NCBI GenBank assembly: GCA_018398815.1
Contig: JAFLJL010013966.1
Location: 1-64,000, forward strand
Reading direction: 5' to 3'
Origin: Conus ventricosus
Taxonomy: Eukaryota; Mollusca; Gastropoda; Neogastropoda; Conidae
DNA length: 64,000 bases
Shown one piece after another: positions 1-10,756 of the stretch. The notes beneath the pieces are model-generated. The model was given only the letters and a program-made list of their open reading frames with translations. It made no database searches and was not told the origin of the DNA. The position numbers and the translations under genes were made by a program. How positions within the stretch are numbered: position 1 is the stretch's first letter; every line of letters begins with the position of its first letter.

Positions 1-2770
1 GATCTGCAACTTACCTCCACTCTTCCACTGGTTCACTTTCGTGTTTAAAAAACTCCGTGCTAAATCAAGCACACTTTTAAAATCAGTAAAACGTCGGTCC
101 TGGGAAGCTTCTGCTCCAGGCTGTCATCAAAAACTTCTAAGTAAAAAAGTGTGGAACATCATTAAGAAAATCAAAGGGAAAGAACACCTGTCCCACTGTG
201 AACCATCTCAAGTTTCGGATTCTTTAATAACAGAGAAGAAAGCAGTTGCTAATCTGCTTGCTTACAACCATTGAAAAGAATTCCTCCTCTTCTAATAAAT
301 CAGTCACTTTTGTCAAAAACAAAGCCCTAAAAGAAAAATCACCCTGCAACTTTTCATCCGACAACATGGAAGACTACAATCTTCCTTTCACATTAAACGA
401 ACTGAAATCTGCCTTACTCTCTTGCAGTGATTCCTCTCCAGGTATAGATGACATTCATTATCAACTATGAACATCTTCCGCAAGAAGGTCTGAACATCCT
501 GTTACAGGTATACAACCACGTGTGGACTACAGGTTGCTTTCCACCCTCTTGGCGGAAAGCCCTCATTATTCCCATCCCCAAACCTGGAAAAGATCTTTCT
601 AATCCATCTAACTACCGTCCTATAGCTTTGACCAGCTGTGTCTGTAAATTGATGGAAAAAATGGTCAATGCTAGGCTCATGTGGAAACTCGAAACCGATG
701 GCCTTTTGGCGAAAGAACAGTGTGGTTTCCGCAAACATCGTAGTACAGTTGACCATTTGATTCGTCTGGAATCTACACTTAGGAACGCTTTTTTAAACAG
801 ACAGCATGCAGTGGCAATTTTCTTTGACTTGGAGAAGGCTACGATACCACCTGGAAGTCGGGATCTTCATGATCTCCACGATCTGGGTTTTCGAGGTCAT
901 CTTCCGCTTTTTTATTCAAAATTTTTTGGCAGAACGACAGTTTCAGGTCCGGGTTGGCCACCACTCTCTTCTGATGTCCACGAGCAGGAGTTGGGTGTTC
1001 CCCAGGGGAGCAACTGTCTCCTGCCCTCTTTAGTATAAAATCAACAACATTGTGAAATCAGTTCAGGAGGGTTCAGACTGCTCATTGTTTGTGGATGATT
1101 TCGCTGTCTACGCAACTGGAAGCCTGTACCCGAGTGTCCAGCGCAGGCTCCAGCTTTGCGTAGATAAAAATCCATCGTGGGCGGATGAAAACGGTTTTCA
1201 ACCTTTTCTCCAACAAAGACGCAGTGTATTCACTTCCATAATTTCCGTCAGTTTTTTTCCAGATCCGGAACTTCAAGTAGGGAAATCTCCCATTCCAGCT
1301 GTTAAAGAGGCCAAATTTCTGGGAGTCATTTTTTGACCAAAAAACTTAACTTTCTCAGCCATATTAAAAAGCTCAAAACTGCTTGCCAAAAGGCACTGAA
1401 TATTCTGCGGGTCGTAGCACACACCGACTGGGGCGCTGATAAGAAAACTTTGTTGCACCTCTACAGAGCCCTGTCCGTTCCAAACTGGACTACGGTTGTG
1501 CTGTGTACGGGCTCCGCAAGATCATCTTACCTCAAACTCTTGGACCCTATCCACCATCAAGGGCTTCGTCTCTGTCTTGGAGCGTTCCGCACCACCCCTG
1601 TGTACAGCCTGTACGCAGAGGCAGGTGAACCTTCACTGTCCAACCGCAGGCTGAAACTGTCTTTGAATTATTACATCCGACTGTTCTCAGAACCGCAGAA
1701 TCCTGCCTATGACTGTGTTTTTGACCCTCCGTTCCAAAGTAAGTTTGAAACAAACCCGAAATGTATTCCGCCGTTTGGGCTTCGTATGCAGCCTCACGTG
1801 CGGAATGCAGGTATAGACCTGGGAGTAGTTTCCGATTTTTCCAAGTTTCGGATCAACCTCCGTGGACCTTTTTCACACCAGAGATCCGTTTTGATCTCGC
1901 AGCTTTCCGTAAGGAGTCTACCAGCTCTCTGGCGTACAAGGCTTTGTATGCCGAGCTCTGTTCCAAATTCCCATCCTATCAAAAAGTTTTCACTGACGGT
2001 TCCAAGTCTGAGGATGGAGTGCCTGTGCAGCCTACTGCCCTGGGGCTCCTCTCAGATATTGTTGGAACATATACATTCAGATGCTTCTGTCTATTCTGCT
2101 GAACTTACTGCTCTAGTACTGGCTTTGAAGATAATCTCCCATTCTTCGAGGAGGGACTTTCTGGTTCTGTCGGATTCGCTGTCAGCTTGGAGGCCATAGC
2201 TGGCCGCAACCTTCAGCATCCAGAACTTTTACTTTTTTTACTTTTTGCAAGTTGAAGGCGGACGGTTACAACATTACTCTTGCTTGGGTTTCCTGGCCAT
2301 GTTGGCATCGCGGGAACGAAATGGTTGATCGTTTAGCCAAGAACGCCACAAGAAGAAACTGTCCAACACTTATATCCCCTGCTCAGATGTGAAACCCAAA
2401 ATTAACGATTAGTGAGAGACCTCTGGCAGGAGGATTGGAAACACACAGACGAAACAAACTTTCAGATCCGTCCAAACCTTAAGGACTTCCTCCCACTACT
2501 CTGTGGTCGCAAAGAGGAAACAGTTCTGGTGCCGGCTTGCACACACGTCATTTCGTATTTTACACATTCTACCTTTTAAAGAGTGAAAACTCTGTGGGCA
2601 TTCCATTCATTCCACTCGCAATGAACAATGTTCTTTATAGAGTGTTGGGACTTGCACGATGTGAGACACAAACATTTTACAGCGAGTCCATGAAGATCCA
2701 GTACCTGGATGTCCCCGCCGAGACGTGCTCTTGAGTTTTTGAAAGAATTAACATTTTCATCTGGTTTATA
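1..2770 (+). pseudogene. LINE ORF2 pseudogene (reverse transcriptase / RNase H), copy A
   Basis: This would encode the element's replication polyprotein, which nicks target DNA and reverse-transcribes the element RNA. Visible pieces are the RT entry motif NYRPIALTSCVCKLM (about 610-660), FFDLEKA (RT motif A, about 820-845), GVPQGS (motif B, near 990-1015), LFVDDFAVY (catalytic FVDD box, near 1090), an RNase H TDGSKSEDG (near 1995) and a garbled WVPGHVG-like region near 2290. Frames change at about 840, 1015, 1330, 2000 and many other points, mostly by one base. The reading is broken beyond expression as written; whether by mutation or sequencing error cannot be told from this copy alone. Confidence 0.85.
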
Positions 2771-2998
2771 AAGAATTTTACGGAAGAAAGATTTTTTACC
2801 ATAAGTTTCTGTACGATATCTTGACGATGTCATTTAAAGAGATGGTGAAAGATGTGGTATTGTTTTTTTTTTTATTTTTTTTTTGTTTTTTGTTTTTGTT
2901 TTGAATGACTTGTGATTTGATCTTAATGTGGTGACAGCCTTGATGTGGCCCATTGCGGTCGCTAGGCTATAAGCAACATTACTTATCTTATCTTATCC
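1..2998 (+). mobile_element. LINE copy A (I/Nimb-like non-LTR retrotransposon), 5' part outside window
   Basis: The window opens inside ORF2 of a non-LTR retrotransposon. The copy runs through the reverse transcriptase, RNase H and C-terminal zinc-knuckle regions to a 3' UTR with a T-rich stretch (about 2861-2900) and a tail of TTATC units ending near 2998. Against the full-length copy at 52243-58222 it lacks about 420 bp between the endonuclease and the linker: sequence equivalent to 54860-55275 is missing and the junction is near position 45. Copy C at 15620 has the same deletion. Indels are dense throughout, so no domain stays in one frame for long. Confidence 0.93.
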
Positions 2999-4042
2999 TC
3001 CATCCAAGGAATACTTCTGCAGTGTACCCCAGCCTCTCGCCTTGTCTCTCCAAGCCTGCCTGCTTCTCTTCTTGGTGTCCCTATACAGTCTGTGGCCCTT
3101 TCCTCCAGTGGTACACGTTCTCCCAGCCATTCCAGCACATCGTCCTCATGCTCCTCAAAATGTGTATCTGTTTCCTCCCTCCCTTCTTCTTCCCTTGCCT
3201 CTTCTTCCCTCTGCTGGACTTTTCATGGCCTTCCGACCTTCAGTAGGGCCGTCAGCTGAGCATCAGGCCTTCAGGAGCTTGTTCAGGGCCATCATGGGCT
3301 TCCATACATCAGCAGGCCTTCAGGGGCTTTAACATCAGGGCCCTGCTGGTCCACCACAACATCCATCAGCTCACTATCAGAGCCAGTGTTAGGGGTGGGT
3401 GGTGAAGTTCTGGCCTTCTTCACCTTGCCAGGCTTGAACGAGTAGGCACATACTTCCATTTTCTTAGCCTAACTGACGCAAGGATATGACACAAGATGAG
3501 TAGACCATGTATCAATGCAGCCTTCTTCAATAACGAATGTATACATGTGTCGATGTATGCGCCAACACGTCTTTCCGCTTTATGGCTGACGCGAGCATGC
3601 TTCATCCCTTTATATCTGCGAGCACACGCAATTCTTACCCCCTGGCTTGCGCAGTGAACGTTGTGCACTATCACATCCGCGTGGCAACCCCTTTGTTTCC
3701 GTTAGGGCGTACGTGATCATCCCTTTTCATCCCGATATGCATCCGCTCTTTCCCCGCTATGGCGTCCGCTTTGCAATTATTCACTGTAACCCCTTACCAC
3801 CTTCGGAGCTGTGATTCCACTTCCAACCGCTTTCATCCGCTAGGCTCCGATGACATCTGTTTAACATCCCCGCTCATACTACCCACGTCCGTTCTTTCCG
3901 ATCTGTTTTCGCAAATTTTTTCACACAGTTTTGTCCATTTCTGGAGCGGATGAAACGGCTGGAGCCAACCCTGGAAATGAGCATCGTCCGCTGTGTCATT
4001 TTTTGCATATGTTTTGAGTCCATTGGAGCCAGTGGACAGTGC
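2999..4042. other. Unassigned segment between LINE copies
   Basis: I recognise no element here. The minus strand of 3000-3420 is purine-rich and reads as a broken acidic, Glu/Arg-rich frame (for example an EEHEDDVLEWLGER stretch near 3140-3180), so a decayed coding exon is possible, but stops and frame changes interrupt it and I cannot name it. From 3420 to 4042 I see nothing I can support. Confidence 0.3.
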
Positions 4043-4430
4043 CTTTACCATTTCTACCTTTTAAGAGTGAAGAAGCTCTGGGTGCATTCCATTGTCATGG
4101 GCACTCACAATGAAACAATGTTCTTCAGAGTGTTGGGACTGCACGATGTGAGACATAACCATTCATTTTTACGGCAGATTCCGTGAAAACCTGTTCAGCG
4201 ATGCCTGACGCGATTTTGAGTTTTTGAAAAGGAGAGATTAATATTTTTCATCGGTTCTTGAGTTTTTACGTGACAGATTTTTTAAACAAACTTTCGATGG
4301 TTTTTTCGATGTATTTTTAAAGAATTGTAGGAGAATGAGGACTTGTGAGTTGATTGAAACGGTGGTGACAGTCCTGATGGCCCTTTTGCGGTCGCTGGGC
4401 TATATTATATAAGCAACATAATCTTATCTT
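4043..4430 (+). mobile_element. LINE 3'-end fragment (old, 5'-truncated)
   Basis: Diverged copy of the last ~390 bp of the LINE. It begins in the ORF2 C-terminal zinc-knuckle region (sequence like ACCTTTTAAGAGTGAAGAAG near 4060). It carries the 3' UTR motif with CCTGATGGCCC followed by a GCTGGGCTAT-like block, and ends in ATCTTATC. It is more diverged than copies at 40-44 kb, so probably an older insertion. Confidence 0.85.
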
Positions 4431-5163
4431 TCGTAGTAACCCTCAGACTAGTGAACCTTGGACTATGTAGAGAACGTTCCCCATTAAAACAGCTCTTTCA
4501 AACTGGCCAAGTTCAAAGAAGCAACGTCTTTGTTTTGTCTGTGTCGGCCTGCATCGAGCGTCGACATACTCCTGCATAATAGTCAACTTTCTCTGGCAGT
4601 GGGACAAGGTTATCCGATGTTCAGGCTGCACAAGTTGTCTTGACCACAAGGTTTTGATTTTGACTACAACCATCGTCAGCATCGCCACTACATAAATTGT
4701 GTGTTCATACCTGCACATCACTATCGTTTGCCGTCGATTCTGACTGTTGTTCGTTACAAGCTTTATTTCCATCGAGCCTGTATTGCTATTCTTGCAGTGG
4801 ATTGTATGCGAGAACGCTCCCCACCACACGAGGCCAAAGGGGTCCTTTTTTTCGGCTTCGAAATATGAAAATCATCCTGCATTTCGCCGATTCAAAACAA
4901 TACAATCGATTGAAAGAGCTGACCGGAAATGATTTGGAACAAGTGAAGTTACAAAGTCCGAGGCAACCCTAAGTTATCATGTTATTACTTTCAGCCAACT
5001 GCAATCGATCATTTGTTCATTTACTATGGGCATGACTGTGACATTCTCCTTAAGGTCAGATCCTCCAAAAACAAAAAAATTGAAATATTTGAATGTTTGA
5101 GTATTGAAATTCTGCCGTGTTTTACCATTAACGAGATGTGTGAATGTTCAGAAAAAAACAACA
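4431..5163. other. Unassigned segment
   Basis: A 128-codon open frame exists on the minus strand (4443-4829), but its composition and lack of recognisable motifs give no reason to call it a gene. No repeat structure is visible. Confidence 0.25.
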
Positions 5164-5262
5164 ACTGGTGCGTGACTTCAATGTGAATGACAGCCCTGAT
5201 TAATTGTGCCCTTTGCTGTTGGCTTCCTTACCAGCATTACATTACATTACATTACATTACCT
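5164..5262 (+). repeat. LINE/SINE-type 3' tail with (ATTAC)n end
   Basis: About 100 bp resembling the LINE 3' terminus (ACAGCCCTGAT... CCCTTTGCTGTTGGCT) but ending in ATTAC repeats at about 5236-5258 instead of TTATC. Nothing upstream matches the LINE body, so this is either an extremely truncated copy or a short element that shares the LINE 3' end. Confidence 0.6.
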
Positions 5263-5339
5263 TTACCATGTTGGAACTGTCTCGTCCATCTCTCTGGAGT
5301 ACTTCAGGCAGAGCCCGAAGAGTACTGCGCAGTGGTCGG

Positions 5340-5490
5340 ACCTCCAGCCAATAGACCGAAGAGGTTGACAACGGTGTCTGAAACAGCAGCCAGAGACCAA
5401 AGGGGTTACTCGGTGTCGCTAATGCAGCCAGAGACCGAAGAGGTTTTTAATCAGTGGTCTGAACTGCAGCTACACGGAGGGGAACGATGG
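5340..5490. repeat. Degenerate short direct repeats (CAGCCAGAGACCGAAGAGGT type)
   Basis: Three to four imperfect copies of a roughly 20-bp word containing AGAGACC(G/A)AAG(A/G)GGTT occur between about 5345 and 5450, immediately upstream of a longer tandem repeat. Confidence 0.5.
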
Positions 5491-5491
5491 T

Positions 5492-5905
5492 CACTGTCCA
5501 CGTCTCCACACTGGAGCTTCCCATACACCGACTGAGGGTAGATTATGCTGGACATCTGTCAACCACTTGAGAACTCTACCTGTGACATAGATACAAAGTA
5601 TCAGGTGTCGATTCCTGAAACGTTTGGGGGTCACTGTCCGACTCTCCACAACTGGAGCTGCCCATACACCCGACTTGATGGCAGTCAGTGCCGGGCAATC
5701 TGTCCAACACGGATGAAACCCTTTACAGTGACATAGATACAAGTCATGTTAGTCCTGAAACGTTAGGGGTCACTGTCCATGCTCTCCACACTAGACTGCC
5801 CATACACCGACTGGGGCAGTCCAGAGCCAACATCTGCAACCACGAGGATGAAACTCGTTACTGTGACATAGGATACAAAGTCTTTGTCGTTCTTAAACTC
5901 CATGT
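5492..5905. repeat. Tandem repeat, ~139-bp unit, three copies
   Basis: Units begin at 5492, 5632 and 5771, each with CACTGTCC followed by CTCCACA and CCCATACACC; each also has a TGTGACATAGATACAA-like block about 90 bp further on. Copies differ by roughly 15-25 percent by eye. No coding function is apparent. Confidence 0.75.
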
Positions 5906-5954
5906 GATCTGAAATGGGTCCCCTAAAGATCAGGGCAAAGAAATGGCTTTTCTT

Positions 5955-6692
5955 TTTCTGCCACCAAGACACACTGCATTCACTTTCATAAAATATCAAC
6001 AGTTCTCTTCGCTGATCCTAGAAATCCAAAAGGGTAAAATCTCCTTTTCCTGCTGATGTGGCATTTGTAGCAATAGATTGTTGAATCATCTTCCAAGAAT
6101 GCCGACAAAGAAAAAGTTGAGCAGATGTCAATCCTCACACTAATCTGAAAACCCCAACCCCAGGCTACTGTCTGTTCAAGAGGAATGGGAACATCGCAGA
6201 TGATAACAACTAATTAAAATCCGTCCAAACCTGTAAGAGTTTTATACCATGTTACCCAGAGTGTGGCCTAAAGAAGAAAACAGTTTTTGTGCCGTTTGCA
6301 TCACAGGCCACTCGTTTTATAACCCATTCTTAGAAATGGAAGACCGTGCAAACGGATAACAAACTTATATAAATCCTCCAAACTGAAAGACTTTTTTACC
6401 ATGTTCCTCAGCAGCCGAAAAGACGAAACAGACTTTTGCCGCTTTGGCACACAGCCAGATGAGTTTCTGAAAGAGATCAGCATTTTTCATCTGATCCAGC
6501 ATTTTATTGTAGAAAGATTATTCACGAAGTTTCTGGTATGTTTTTAGAAGATGTATTTTAAAGAGATACATGATCTGAAATAGTTTTATTTTGTTTTGTT
6601 TTTTTGATGACTTGTATTTGATTTTAACCGTGTGACAGTCCCTTGATAGGCCCTTTGCGGCCGGCTGGGCTATAACAACAATACCTTTACCT
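5955..6692 (+). mobile_element. Diverged LINE fragment with internal losses
   Basis: The start resembles the RT palm/thumb region of the LINE (CATTCACTTTCATAA near 5970 and GTAAAATCTCC near 6033 match the younger copies). The rest resembles the ORF2 C-terminus in two partial repeats (CCGTCCAAACCTG near 6222 and CCTCCAAACTGAAAGAC near 6376) and the 3' UTR. It ends in an ACAACAATACC-type terminus. It is clearly older than the TTATC-tailed copies. Confidence 0.75.
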
Positions 6693-7131
6693 ATGCACTA
6701 GAAAGAAACGGTCCTTGTACCATTTGCCATACAGGCCACTCGTGTTTGCACCCCTTCTTATCTTTTAAAGGTGAAGAAGCTCCGTGGTGCATTCCATGTC
6801 ATGTACCACTCACAGCGAGACATAATCTTTAGAATGTTGTGACTTTCACTATGAAAACACTTCACAGCAGAACTCCATGAAATCTTTGTTCAGAGATGTC
6901 CACCTTATGATCTTTGAGTTTCTGAGGGCATTTAACATATTTCATCTGATCTAAGATTTAACGGAAGAAGGATTTCAACAATGTTTATCAGGTACTTTTT
7001 TAGAAAATGTATTTTAAAGAGATGTAGTAAAGTTATTTTTTTGTTTTGATAAACTTGTGATTGAATAAATGTGGTGACAGCTTAATGTGCCATTTGCAGT
7101 CGATGCTATAACAACCATTACCCTAACCTTT
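6693..7131 (+). mobile_element. LINE 3'-end fragment
   Basis: Starts in the ORF2 C-terminal region (ACGGTCCTTGTACCATTTGCC) directly after the tail of the previous fragment, passes through the zinc-knuckle region, and ends with ATAACAACCATTACCCTAACC. 5'-truncated and diverged. Confidence 0.8.
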
Positions 7132-7362
7132 GTCTCCCGCCTGACGTGATCTTTTGAGTTTTTGGAGAGAGATTAGTCCCAACATTTTCATCAATTTAAG
7201 ATTTACGAAGAAAGATTTTTAAAACGAATTTCTGGTGCGTTCTAGAAATGATTTAAAGAGAAGTTTGAAAGGATTTCTACTTGTGAATGATATTAACTGG
7301 AGACACCCGGATGTGCCCTTTGCGGTTCGGACTGGCTATAACACAATAATCTATATCTTATC
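7132..7362 (+). mobile_element. LINE 3'-end fragment
   Basis: A ~230-bp copy of the ORF2 C-terminal end and 3' UTR (CTCCCGCCTGACGTGATC at the start), ending in CTATATCTTATC. It begins immediately at the tail of the fragment before it, making a head-to-tail stack of three. Confidence 0.8.
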
Positions 7363-7649
7363 TGGTCTAGCATGCTGCTTAAGGACACTCCACTCCTATT
7401 GAAACAATTTTCACGAACTCCACAGAAAAGGCACCGAAGCAGAAAGCTTGTCCACAGCATCCCTTCACCACCCACTCACACATAAACCTTTCAGATAATA
7501 GTTAACTGAAAGAAGAGGGGATAAGCAGCTCCTGGCATTTTTTAACGTTTAGCTAGCAACCAAAAAACTTTGTAAAAACTTCCCAAACTAGGCCTCCCGG
7601 CAGAAATAGCTAGGCAGAGAAAGGTCAGATGGAGGGGGGGGGTGGGGGT

Positions 7650-7696
<47 letters not shown>

Positions 7697-8168
7697 AAGA
7701 CCAAGGCGCGAAAAGGGAATCCTAACCTGAAAATGTTACTCAAGAACTCAGCATATTTAGCTGATTCCCAAAGCTGTTTGTTATGTTTCGCATGTTCGCG
7801 AAAGCCGTCGTGTTCTGTACCTATAATATATTGGGTAATAATATTTACATCATTAATGCCCCACTCTTTAAATGTAATATTCTATAAAGGGCACATTGTA
7901 ACATAGATAGCTTGAGCTAAAATGGTTAATTCAGCTAAATCCGCGAACATTAGCACCGCTTCTGCACTTGGAACCCGGAACGTCAAAAAAGCTGGGATTG
8001 TCAGCAAACAACAGCACCTGCTCTGTTTGAGCAGCATGAGGCAAAACAAGACCTTGCAATCTATCTTTGTTCGAGTCGGGACTGCTCGCAAGCAATGAAA
8101 GCGCTGTTTTTGCCACCCATTTGCATCTCTCAAACGTTGATATCGAGTATGAGGTGTGTTGTGTAATT
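7363..8168. other. Unassigned segment with poly-G tract
   Basis: No recognisable gene or element. It holds the long G run described separately, and open frames of about 60-80 codons on the minus strand at 7882-8133 that show no motif. Confidence 0.25.
7632..7695 (+). repeat. Poly-G tract (uninterrupted run of about 46 G)
   Basis: A G-rich lead-in with two T interruptions is followed by an unbroken G run at 7650-7695. It could form stable G-quadruplexes, but in an error-rich part of the assembly it may equally be a read artefact. Confidence 0.9.
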
Positions 8169-8503
8169 TTACTCCTTTCGTTTGCCTGTTCGAGGTTTCT
8201 TCAGAGGAGTCAACACCATGGACGGAGCATTGTACTCCACGTCCCCTAGATATATCCTTCCCGAGGTTTTGAAATTTTTTTGTTGGGCCTTGAAGATGGC
8301 CTCAGGATTTCTTCTTTCGAATGCCTCGAACAGATGTGACTGTCTAGCACTCCTCTAGGCATCGTGCATCTTTCCAGGTCAATTTGCAAACCACGTGATA
8401 AACAGAAGACTGCATCACAAACACCTTGAACAAAAAACTTGTTTTGTTGTGTACCAGTGAACTGCTGGCACATTTGCAGTACCAAGAGCCTTGCATTGGA
8501 TTC
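8169..8503 (-). CDS. Possible terminal exon of an unknown host gene
   Basis: On the minus strand a pyrimidine-rich tract (about 8525-8560) leads into TTACTTGTAG, a good splice acceptor ending at 8504. The sequence after it is open for about 60 codons (containing QMCQQFTGTQQNKFF). After one probable frameshift near 8315 it stays open through FEAFERRNPEAIF and GDVEYNAPSMVL to a TAA at 8169. The C-terminus is basic (KKPRTGKRKE). The split is consistent with the single-base errors common in this part of the window. I do not recognise the protein. Confidence 0.33.
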
Positions 8504-8607
8504 CTACAAGTAATGTAATTCATACAGAGAAACAGAGAAAGAGAGAGAGGCTGTGACAGAACATTACATTTCCAGGCTATTATTTACACAGTCCATGTAC
8601 ATAAAAC

Positions 8608-8670
8608 CCCTCCGGGGGTTTGCGAAGACCTGTCGTGGTCGAGGGTTAGCGTGGTGTTTTCCATGATCCC
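8608..8670 (+). ncRNA. Candidate HDV-like ribozyme at the LINE 5' end (copy B)
   Basis: The first seven bases (CCCTCCG) can pair with the CGAGGG region at about 8639-8645. A GGGGTT following the first strand can pair with GATCCC at 8665-8670, and a short stem closes in between. This is the nested double-pseudoknot order of HDV-type ribozymes. The fold is less perfect than in copy E. No P4 stem is evident. Confidence 0.4.
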
Positions 8671-9390
8671 TTAGCCCTGCTGGCGGGGCAACAATAACTG
8701 GAGATAGGCTGTTTTTTCATACTGCTTCTTAGGCCTGAGAGGTCAGATGCTGTTTGCCTAATAGCCGTAACGTGGTAAGGAGTTGATGCCCCCCCCCCCC
8801 CTTGGTAGGCTTCCCATGTCAGATAGTCTAAGGTGATGGATCCTGACTAAGAGTAACCCGCCATTTCTCCTTTTCTTGTTTCTGCCTACCCTTAAATTGG
8901 GCCCTTTTCTGTCTTCGTCTCCCCTTCAAGTCTTCTTTTTTTATTATTAGTATCCCCCCCCCCCACACCCTTTTCTCTCGTGTCTCCTTAAGATCCCTCT
9001 CGTTTGCCGAGCGGTGCGACCTTGTGTCGGAGGTGATTGAGATCCTGGTTGATAGAGAGGGCCAGCGCTCTCAACACATCACTTTTGGCTCGACCTCACC
9101 TAACCCGGGAGTACACTTTGGCCCGGGTGTACTTAATCGCTACCCCTTCTTGGCGGCTGGGTCAAAACAGGCATTTCTTCTGTTCCTCCGGCTGGCCAAG
9201 GTAACCCCTGCAGTGCTCAGCTCTCTGTTCCCGGGAGTTGAGCATGATCAGGGGGATAGGGTTTGTTAGGTTTTTGTCTGTGATGTCTCACCTGAGCCTG
9301 TAAGGGTCAAAGATAGTGATTCTGGCCCTGGCCCCTTAGTTGGCTCCAAGGTGGTGATAAGGGAGAGATAAAACGTTTTTTGCTATAAAT

Positions 9391-10727
9391 ATGACTCCAT
9401 TAAACATCATCCCCCCCAAAAAAGAAAAGTTCCGTCATTTTCGCAAAGTCGTCACAGGAGACCGATGAGAATCTGATTTCTGAAAATGAAACGAGGCAGT
9501 TGTCAGGATTTTGTCTGTTTCTGGGTTTGATCATGGAAAGTAAAGGACAGGACAAACCTCTTTCTGCACTAAGCCCGTTTGCAATACAAATGGCTTTCCA
9601 AGTATTGCAGTAGACCCACAGTCGCATAAAGCGTAACTCAGACACGGCACCTTTTCTCATCCATGTAAAACTAAAAAACAATCAGTGCAGCTGCTGAAAG
9701 CTACAAAGCTTGTAGACCGAGAGATTCCGGGTACCCCCCATAAACATCTGAATTCCTCTAAGGGAGTCATTTCATGCCCAGAACATAGAGATTCTCAAGC
9801 AAGATCACAGCGAACTGGCAAATCCAGGGTGTACAGAGGTGCATAGGGTGACAGTGAAAAAAGGTGAGCAAGAGTGGACACCAACACCCTCTGTTCTGAC
9901 CTACTGCAATCCAGTCTGCCTCCTGTCATCAGGTAGGATATCCTGAATGTCCGTATACAAATGTATTTCGACACCAATGCGTGCTTCAAATGCAAGAAGT
10001 TTGGGGTCATGTCAGAGACCGCGTTCAGGCAGGATGTGTGTTGGGGTATTGTTGCAAGGCAACCAATTGATGGCCGTGTAAAGACCCCGGCGCATATGAG
10101 CAAACCTGCGGTGGCGAACCACCCCTCCTCTTTCACGCAACTCCCTGTCTGGAAACAAGAGTCGACCATACCAAAAGTAAAAACAGAAAAGAAGATCTTG
10201 TTTTTTGAAGCCCGCAGCAAGTTGTTGCAGTCAGACGCCAACAACAATCTCATACGTTCGCGGTAAAAAAAGTATCGACACGTCCAGTCTGCTGCCCAAC
10301 AGGACGTTTATACTTACCCTAAAACTTTGCCAGGAAGACAGATAACCGTTGGTGGAAGCTATATCCACCACCTCCCAACCCACAGGAATGCCCCTGGTGA
10401 GGCAAAATTCCGCCACCCCTCAGACTGCCCATGCAGTCCTGACAACATCTGCTGCTGGGCATAGATTAAAAAACCACACCCGCACCTCTCGAATTCCACT
10501 GTCCAGTCCCGTGCGGGCAAGGGAGTTTCAACCCAGTGGGTGGAGATTGTGGAGATGAGAAAAAAACCTCCACCATCACCCAAATCCAACCTCCACCATT
10601 CTCCAAACTCCAGCCATTTGTCACCTGCGGGCAAGTCTGCAGCCTGTCCAAAGACCACCACAGTCCAGTGAAACTAAACTAATACATTACTGCTCCATTA
10701 GAAGCGGACGTTAAGAGGAGATGACTG
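9391..10727 (+). pseudogene. LINE ORF1 (CCHC gag-like) pseudogene, copy B
   Basis: The ORF1 protein of I-type LINEs binds element RNA. The start is placed at ATGACTCC (9391), which aligns with the second ATG of copies E and F. Fragments seen are the N-terminal PPKKEK stretch, a basic middle region and one zinc-knuckle relic (CFKCKKFG-like, about 9984-10010); the second and third knuckles are garbled. It ends at TGA near 10727, about 30 bp before ORF2, the same spacing as in copy E. Many indels make it unreadable as one frame. Confidence 0.7.
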
Positions 10728-10756
10728 ATATCTCTCCTTTCCACCGCCTCTGCACA

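Noticed and set aside
3042..3332. Plus-strand Leu/Pro-rich frames of 96-97 codons
   Set aside because: Two overlapping frames of pyrimidine-rich sequence with no motif; if anything codes here it is the minus strand.
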